Source: DATFDN01 sp049591635
GTDB lineage: Bacteria; Pseudomonadota; Alphaproteobacteria; Acetobacterales; Acetobacteraceae
DNA: 15,663 nucleotides
Reading direction: 5' to 3'
NCBI GenBank assembly: GCA_049591635.1
Contig: JBAWFF010000444.1
Span: 1 to 15,663, forward strand
Positions 5,468 through 13,200 of this stretch are shown one piece after another (positions within the stretch are counted from its first letter, which is position 1; each line of letters opens with the position of its first letter). Made by a program: the position numbers and the translations under genes. Under the pieces are notes generated by a model. That model saw only the letters and a list, made by a program, of their open reading frames with translations. It ran no database searches and was not told where the DNA came from.

Positions 5468-6409
5468 ATGCTGGGCTACATCTCCCGACGTGTCGCCGCC
5501 ACCATCCCGGTGATGCTGTTCGTCGCGTTCTTCATCTTCAGCCTGCTGTACATGGCGCCGGGCGATCCGGCGGCGATCATCGCCGGCGATCAGGCGAGCC
5601 CGTCCGACATCGCCCATATCCGCGCCTCCCTTGGGCTGGATCGGCCGTTCCTGGTCCGCTTCGCCGACTGGCTCTGGCAGGTGCTGCACGGCAACCTCGG
5701 TGACTCGATCTTCACCAACCTGCCGGTCAGCCACATGATCGCCCAGCGCATCGAGCCGACGCTGTCGCTGATGGTGCTGACCACCGTGATCGCCGTCCTC
5801 ATCGCGGTACCGTTGGGCGTGATCGCGGCCTGGAAGCAAGGCTCGTTCATCGACCGCGCGGTGATGGTGATGGCGGTTCTGGGCTTCTCGGTCCCGGTGT
5901 TCGTCATCGGCTACGTCCTTGCCTACGTCTTCGCGTTGAAGCTGGGCTGGCTACCGGTGCAGGGCTTCGTGCCGATCAGCGGCGGGGTGTGGCCGTTCCT
6001 TCGAACGCTGATCCTGCCGTCCGCCGCGCTGGGGCTGATCTACGTCGCGCTGATCGCGCGCATCACGCGCGCGACCATGTTGGAGGTGCTGAGCCAGGAC
6101 TATGTGCGAACGGCGCGCGCCAAGGGTGTCGGCTCGCGGGAGGTGCTGTTCGTCCACGCGCTGAAGAACGCCGCCGTCCCGATCGTCACCGTGATCGGCA
6201 ACGGCGTCGCGCTGCTGATCGGCGGTGCCGTGGTCACGGAGACGGTGTTCGCGATCCCCGGCCTCGGGCGGCTGACGGTGGATGCGATCCTGCGCCGCGA
6301 CTATCCGGTGATCCAGGGTGTGGTGCTGCTGTTTTCCGTCACCTACGTGTTGGTGAACCTGCTGGTCGACCTGCTCTACACCGTGTTTGACCCGAGGATA
6401 CGCTATTGA
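5468..6409 (+). CDS. Peptide/nickel-type ABC transporter permease, DppB/OppB family
   Basis: This 313-residue inner-membrane permease starts MLGYISRRVAATIPV, the standard N-terminus of DppB/OppB proteins with the first helix at about 10-29. It is followed by APGDPA (30-35) and the periplasmic segment containing SLGLDRPFLVRF. Later helices lie at about 100-122, 131-156, 180-197, 236-260 and 281-305. The EAA loop that docks to the ATPases is at about 211-235 (DYVRTARAKGVGS, then HALKNA). The product ends FDPRIRY, as usual for the family. With its DppC-like partner it should form the translocation pore for an oligo- or dipeptide, or another small solute. Its ATG follows the stop of the Tat-leader ORF without a gap, and its TGA overlaps the TTG start of the next gene. 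Confidence 0.93.
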   Translation: MLGYISRRVAATIPVMLFVAFFIFSLLYMAPGDPAAIIAGDQASPSDIAHIRASLGLDRPFLVRFADWLWQVLHGNLGDSIFTNLPVSHMIAQRIEPTLSLMVLTTVIAVLIAVPLGVIAAWKQGSFIDRAVMVMAVLGFSVPVFVIGYVLAYVFALKLGWLPVQGFVPISGGVWPFLRTLILPSAALGLIYVALIARITRATMLEVLSQDYVRTARAKGVGSREVLFVHALKNAAVPIVTVIGNGVALLIGGAVVTETVFAIPGLGRLTVDAILRRDYPVIQGVVLLFSVTYVLVNLLVDLLYTVFDPRIRY

Positions 6410-7290
6410 GCGTCACCGTCGCGCCGCTGCCGGAGATTCTGCCGCCGCGCGTGGAGCGGGGGCGGATTGTCGGCTTCCTGCGCCGCTACCCGACGGTCGC
6501 CGCGGGCGGGGCGATCATCGCGATGATGCTGCTGATCGCCATCTTCGCCCCGGTGCTGACGCAATACGACCCAACGGCGATCGCTCCCGCCCAGCGCATC
6601 CGCGACCCGTCGATGGCGCATCTGTTCGGCACCGACATGCTCGGGCGGGATATCTTCTCGCGTACGCTGTTCGGCGCCCGCATCTCGTTGCTGGTCGGTT
6701 TCTCGGTGGCGATCCTGGCCTCGGCCGCCGGCACGTTGGTCGGCGTCGTCGCCGGGTTCATCCGCGCGCTGGACGGCATCATCATGCGGGTGATGGACGG
6801 GATGATGTCGATCCCCTCGATCCTGCTCGCCATCGCGCTGATGGCGTTGACGCGGGCGTCGGTGCAGAACGTGATCCTCGCCATCTCGATCACCGAGTTT
6901 CCCCGTGTCGCCCGGCTGGTGCGCGGCATCGTGCTGAGCTTGCGCGAGCAACCTTATGTCGAGGCGGCGATCGCGGCGGGCACGCGCACGCCGGTCATCA
7001 TCTGGCGCCACATCATCCCCAACACTTTCGCCGCGTTGATGGTGCAAGCGACGTTCATCTGCGCGTCCGCCATGATCACCGAGGCGATCCTGTCCTTCAT
7101 CGGTGCCGGCACGCCACCGACGGTGCCGAGCTGGGGCAACATCATGGCCGAGGGCCGCGCGCTGTGGCAGATCAAGCCGTTCATCGTGTTCTTCCCGGCG
7201 GTGTTCCTCTCGGTCACGGTGCTCGCCGTGAACCTGGTGGGCGACGGGCTGCGCGACGCGCTCGATCCGCGGCTGGCGAAACGGCTCTAA
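6406..7290 (+). CDS. Peptide/nickel-type ABC transporter permease, DppC/OppC family
   Basis: The 294-residue product has the DppC layout. A cytoplasmic N-terminal tail (1-30) is followed by a helix at about 31-52. The hallmark HLFGTDMLGRDIFSR (72-86) comes next, then helices at about 92-118, 134-160, 206-232 and 258-279, with the EAA loop YVEAAIAAGTR at 184-194. IGAGTPPTVPSWGNIMAEG (232-250) is also typical. The start is TTG at 6406, overlapping the preceding TGA (TTGA). No ATG lies near the expected N-terminus, and the overlap implies translational coupling. It pairs with the upstream DppB-like permease; the following ATPase gene begins 1 nt after its stop. Confidence 0.93.
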   Translation: MSVTVAPLPEILPPRVERGRIVGFLRRYPTVAAGGAIIAMMLLIAIFAPVLTQYDPTAIAPAQRIRDPSMAHLFGTDMLGRDIFSRTLFGARISLLVGFSVAILASAAGTLVGVVAGFIRALDGIIMRVMDGMMSIPSILLAIALMALTRASVQNVILAISITEFPRVARLVRGIVLSLREQPYVEAAIAAGTRTPVIIWRHIIPNTFAALMVQATFICASAMITEAILSFIGAGTPPTVPSWGNIMAEGRALWQIKPFIVFFPAVFLSVTVLAVNLVGDGLRDALDPRLAKRL

Positions 7291-7291
7291 G

Positions 7292-8277
<986 letters not shown>

Positions 8278-8281
<4 letters not shown>

Positions 8282-9240
8282 CGGCCCTGCTTGAGGTCGC
8301 CAAACTCAAGAAGCATTTCGCTGTCCGCACCGGGATCCTCGGCCGGCGCACCGGGACGGTCTACGCGGTCGATGGCGTGAGCTTCGACATCGCGCGCGGC
8401 GAGACGCTGTCGCTGGTGGGCGAATCGGGCTGCGGCAAGTCGACCGTCGGGCGGGCGATCCTGCGGCTGTTTCCCCCGACCGAAGGCGAGGTGCGCCTCG
8501 ACGGCGAACGGATCGACAACCTCTCGGCCGGTCGGCTGCGGCCGCTGCGCCGGCGGATGCAGGTGGTGTTCCAAGACCCGTTCAGCAGCCTCAATCCGCG
8601 CATGAAGGTGCGCGACATCATCGCCGAGCCGATCACCAATTTCGGCCTGGCGAGCGGGAGCGCGCTCAATGAGCGCGTCGATCGCCTGCTCGACACCGTG
8701 CGCCTGCCGCGCGACGCCGCCGGGCGGTTCCCGCACGAGTTCTCCGGCGGGCAGCGTCAGCGCATCGGCATCGCCCGCGCGCTCGCGCCCGACGCCGACC
8801 TGATCATCTGCGACGAGGCGGTCTCCGCGCTCGACGTGTCGGTGAAGGCGCAGATCATCAACCTGCTGGCCGATTTGCAGGATCAGCTTGGCCTAACGAT
8901 GCTGTTCATCAGCCACGACCTGGCGATCGTCGAGCATCTGACACATCGCGTGGCGGTCATGTATCTCGGCAAGATCGTGGAGCTGACCGACCGGCGCACG
9001 CTGTTCGCCCGTGCGCATCACCCGTACACGCGCGCGCTGCTGTCGGCGGTTCCGGTGCCGGACCCGGGTGCGGTGCGCAACCGCATCATCCTGCGCGGCG
9101 ACGTGCCCAGCCCGATCAACCCGCCCTCCGGCTGCCGTTTCCACACCCGCTGTCCGTTCGCGTTCGACCGCTGCCGCGTCGAGGAGCCGCTGTTGCGGAC
9201 CGTCAGCCCGGGGCAGGTCTCGGCGTGCCATCTGGACTGA
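8278..9240 (+). CDS. Peptide ABC transporter ATP-binding protein, DppF/OppF family
   Basis: This 320-residue ATPase has Walker A GESGCGKS (48-55), Q-loop Q99 in FQDPFSSLNPR, signature FSGGQRQRIGIARAL (155-169), Walker B LIICDE with E180, and H213. The C-terminal HHPYTRALLSAVP motif and four cysteines (C286, C292, C299, C317) are present. FQDPxSSLNPR with FSGGQRQR assigns it to the F rather than the D subfamily. The ATG at 8278 overlaps the preceding stop, and I chose it over an upstream in-frame ATG at 8248 that lies inside the DppD-like gene. It ends the transporter operon; its last 38 nt overlap the 3' end of the convergent channel gene. Confidence 0.95.
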
Positions 9241-10258
9241 ACGCCGCGCGGACCGCGCCGACGAACGCCCCGCACCAGGCAAGCAGCGCGATCCAGAAGA
9301 ACGCGCGCGCGAGCGGGTGCAGGAAGCCGAGCCCGAAGACGGCCTCGAGCGCCAGCGTGCCGGCACAGTACATGCCCAGCGGGAAGACGACCGACCATTG
9401 CGCGATCGAGTAATGGAACGCGCGCCGGCGCACCACGTGCTTCCAGGCGAACAGCAAGAGCAGCAGCGGGATCCAGAACGTCGCATCGGCCCAGAAAACG
9501 ACCACGACGGGCGCGAGCAGGTCGCGCAACGCGAATCCTCCGAACGCAACACCGCTTGTCATCAGCTTGGCGGCGGCGAGCACCGTGATCGCAGCAGCGC
9601 CCGCATTGATCCACCAGGGGCCGGAGACGTCCTCGGGCGGCATGGCCACGAAGGTGAAGCGGTAGAGCACCATCGCCGAGAGCAGCACGTAGTAGATCGC
9701 GCCCAGCAGGGCCCAGGCGTAGCAGGCAAAGATCAGCGCGCGCGGCGGCGAGGCGATATCCGTCCCAAGTGCCGCGAGCGCCTCGGTCGCCACCACCAGG
9801 AGCAGCCATTGGCCGGACAGGCCCGCCTCCAGCGGCGGCTTCACCCGCCCCTCGATCACGCCGGCCAGGAAACCGTACTCGGTGACACACCAGAACAGAG
9901 CCGAGATGGCAAAGAGCGGGAGAACGATCCAGGCCGCGAAATGGAGCGCGGCGAAGCCGCTGCCGACGATCGCCGTTGCGGCGACCAGAGTGAGGAAGGC
10001 GGGGCCGGTCTCGTGATGCGTGAGCGCCGTGCCGAGCCGGTCAGCGTCGCGAGCGAGTCCGATGATGCCGGCCGCGAGCAGCGCAAGCCAACTCGCCACC
10101 GCCACCGCGAACAGCGCCCAACGGAGTCTCGGCCAACCGAGGGCGTGCGCGTCGATCGCGATGATCCCGGAGGCCATCGTCATGGTGAAGGCGTTCGGGA
10201 ACAAACGGGCGAAGCGGTCAGGCACGGGAAGGGGTGGCGTCGCGCATGGCGGCGCCAT
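9203..10258 (-). CDS. TehA/SLAC1-type (TDT family) membrane channel or C4-dicarboxylate transporter-like protein
   Basis: The 351-residue product is very hydrophobic, with about ten predicted helices. Examples are 46-68, 88-106, 109-134, 150-165, 173-199, 217-233, 247-271, 286-308 and 317-338. FPNAFTMTMASGIIAI (20-35) matches the first TDT helix. QWSVVFPLGMYCAGT (287-301) matches the conserved WxxxFPLG helix that carries the gating phenylalanine (here probably F292) in TehA and SLAC1. Family members conduct anions, export tellurite-related species or move malate; the substrate here is unknown. The start at 10258 has no good Shine-Dalgarno (TAGG abutting ATG), and the N-terminal 12 residues look unlike the family, so a GTG at residue 12 is an alternative. 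It lies 15 nt downstream of the giant gene on the same strand. Its C-terminus overlaps the end of the DppF-like gene by 38 nt. Confidence 0.75.
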   Translation of the reverse strand: MAPPCATPPLPVPDRFARLFPNAFTMTMASGIIAIDAHALGWPRLRWALFAVAVASWLALLAAGIIGLARDADRLGTALTHHETGPAFLTLVAATAIVGSGFAALHFAAWIVLPLFAISALFWCVTEYGFLAGVIEGRVKPPLEAGLSGQWLLLVVATEALAALGTDIASPPRALIFACYAWALLGAIYYVLLSAMVLYRFTFVAMPPEDVSGPWWINAGAAAITVLAAAKLMTSGVAFGGFALRDLLAPVVVVFWADATFWIPLLLLLFAWKHVVRRRAFHYSIAQWSVVFPLGMYCAGTLALEAVFGLGFLHPLARAFFWIALLAWCGAFVGAVRAAFSPDGTPRPAPG

Positions 10259-10273
10259 CCTAGTGTAGTTGGT

Positions 10274-13200
10274 TCAGGTCGTCGCGTGCGCCAGCACCTG
10301 GCTTAGCGTGAGCGGCCCGCTGTTCTCCAGCTTGACGAGGGCCACCCCCGCCCCGCCGCTGGTCGCGCTAAGTGAAATGACGGCGCTGTTGGCGCTGGTC
10401 GCGACCGAGAGGTAGTTGCCGAGCGTGCCCGACGTGCCGCCCCAGGTGGTGCCAGCCAGGGCGGCGCGGAAGTCGAGCGTATCGGCACCCCCGAAATTGA
10501 AGATGTCGAGGAAGTTCGACGTCCCCGCGCTCGGCAGCACGGGCGCGACGACGGTATCGTTGGTGCTCGCGGCGCCGAGGTAGAGCAGATGCGGCCCGGT
10601 GCCCAGGTTGATCGTCTGGTTCGCCGCGAGCACCGTGTCGACGCCCACCACGCTCGAGGTGAAGTCGGCCGCGGTGTGCGTGCCGGTCACCTGGAACGTA
10701 TGCGAGGCCGTGCCGGCGGTGATCGTCAGCGCGTCCGTCGTGGCGTTGAAGCTGGTGGCGATGCTGCTGGCGGTGACGACCTGGATCTGATCGCCCGCGC
10801 CGAACCCGGCGATGACGCTCGCGTTGGTGGCAGCCAGACTGGCCAGCTCCAGCACGCCTCCAGGTGCGGTGAAGGCGAAACCCTGCCCGGCGCCGACCGC
10901 GCCGACCACCAATTCGCCGTTCGCGCCCATCGCCAGGACGCCGGTCCCCGAGATGGCGCCGTTGACCGTCAGCGCTCCGCCCGAGGCGGTCATGACGCCG
11001 TTGTTCGCCAGCGGAGCGTTGACGGTACCGGAGCCGGAGATGTTGCCCTGGTTGGCAACCTGCCCGGCGGCGACCTTGCCGCCTTGCAGCGTCAGTACGC
11101 CGGTCGCGCCGATCGCCGCGATGGTCAGCGCATTGAGCACCGCGCCGCTATCGACGCTGAACGCCCCGCTGCCGCCGCCGCCGACCGTCAGCGTGTTGGC
11201 TTGGAAATAGGCGTTGCTGGCGATCGCGGCCTGACCGGTGGCGCCGGCGGCGTTGCCCAGGACGACGTTGCCGTGCACGACGAGGTTGGCGCCGTTGGTC
11301 ATCGTGACCTTGCCGTAGCCTTGGTCGCCGATGGTCAGCGCGTTCAGCCCCAGGCCGGTGAGGGCACCGGTCAGCAGCACGCTGCCTTGGCCGGTCGCCT
11401 GCGCGCCGACATCGACCGCAGCGGCGGACGCACCCCCGATATTGGCGCTGAAGACGCCCGTGCCGGTGTCGCCGACGACGATGGTGCCGGCGTCGATCAC
11501 TCCGCCAAGCGAGGCGGTCAGGATGCCCGTACCGCTCGAGGATGGGGTTCCGGCGTTGGTGCCGAGGCGGATGTCATGGGTGCCGACATTGAGCAGCGCG
11601 TGTGAGCCGCTGACGGTGATGATGCCGGTCGCGTTGGCGAAGTCCCCGACGCTGAGGGCCGCGGTGCCCGTGGCGAGGCCGGTGCCGTCGACGGTGACCG
11701 TTCCGCCGGCGCCGATCCCGAGATTGCCGATACCGGCGCCCCCCGATCCGCCAAACCCGATCGTCGCGGCGTTGATGATCTCGGCGGTGGCGCCGCCGCT
11801 GACGGTCAGCGCGCCGGTGCCTGAGTCGCCGTCGATCAGGGAATACGTCCTGAAATGCGCGCCCCCGGTGACCGCGAGCTGCCCGTCGGAGCCGGCGGCA
11901 TTGCCGATGATCGCCGTGCTGTAGACGACGAGGTTGGCGCCGGCGGTCGCGGCCACCCGTCCCAGGCCCTGATCGCCGATCGTGAGCGCGTTGACGCCGA
12001 CGCCGGTCAGCGCGGAGGTCAGCACGATGTTGCCCTGTCCGCTCGCCTGCGCGCCGACATCGAGCGCGGTCGCCGACGCACCACCGATGTCGGCGTTGAA
12101 GCTGCCAACCCCGGTGTCGCCGACCACGATCGTGCCGGCGTCCACCACGCCGCCGAAGGATGTGGTGAGACTGCCCGCGCCGCTCGAGGACGGGGTCCCC
12201 GAATTGGTGCCAAGCCTGAGATCATGCCCATTGAGGTTCAGCAGCGCGTGCGAGCCGGTAACGTTGATGATGCCGGTCGCGCCGATGAAGCTGCCGGCGG
12301 TCACCGCCGCGACGCCGGCGGCGAGCCCGGTGCCGGCGACGTTGATGGTTCCGGTCGCGCCGATATTGATGACGCCGAACCCAGCCTCGGCGACTGCGCC
12401 GACCGCCGTGCCATCGCCGACGCTCAGCGTCTCGCCGACGTTGATGTTGCCGCCGCCGCCGACGTTGAGGGCGCCGCTGCCGGTGTTGCCGACCTGGATC
12501 TGATTCGCGTTCGCCACCGCGCCCTGCGAGACGGTCATGCCGCCGTTGCCGCTGGTGCTGTTGACGGTGCCGTTGTAGGTGCCCAGCGAGATGTAATTCG
12601 CGCCCTCCACGTTGAGCAGCGCGCCGGCGCCGGCGACGTTCACCTGTCCATCCGCGCCGCCGAAGTACCCCACCGCCACCGCGGCGGCGCTGCCCAGTCC
12701 CACTCCGGCAACCGTGACGGTGCTGGCCGCGCCGATGTTGAGGCTGCCCTGTCCGGCATAGGTGCTCGTGCCGACAATCTCGCCACCGCCGACCTCGATC
12801 TGGTTAACCGCGGCGCCGCCGCCGCTCTGCACGTCCGCGGAGCCGATCCCCGTGCCGCCCACGTTGAGGATGCCGGCCGTCACGGCGCCACCTTGCGTGA
12901 TCGAGAGAGAGCCCTCGCCGGTGGTGCTGTTTGTGATCGAGCTATTGAGGGTGCCCAGGCTGATCTTTTGCGTGCCGACGTTCAGCAGCGCGCCCACGCC
13001 GTCGACGTTGACGCTGCCCTGGGTGCCGCCGAAATCGCCGACGTAGAGCGCCGCCTGGCCGGCCGCGATCGTGGTCGCGTCGATCTGGATCGTGCCGCCG
13101 GCGCCGATGTTGACGACGCCAATCGCGCCGAGCGCAAGGGTGCCGATGACCCCGCCGACGCCGACACCCAGCCTTGTGCCGACCTCGACGCTGCCGCCGT

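Noticed and set aside
11072..13111. Possible CRISPR-like or satellite array
   Set aside because: The repeats are long (372 and 648 bp), diverged and in-frame within one ORF, with no spacer pattern. They are protein-coding modules.
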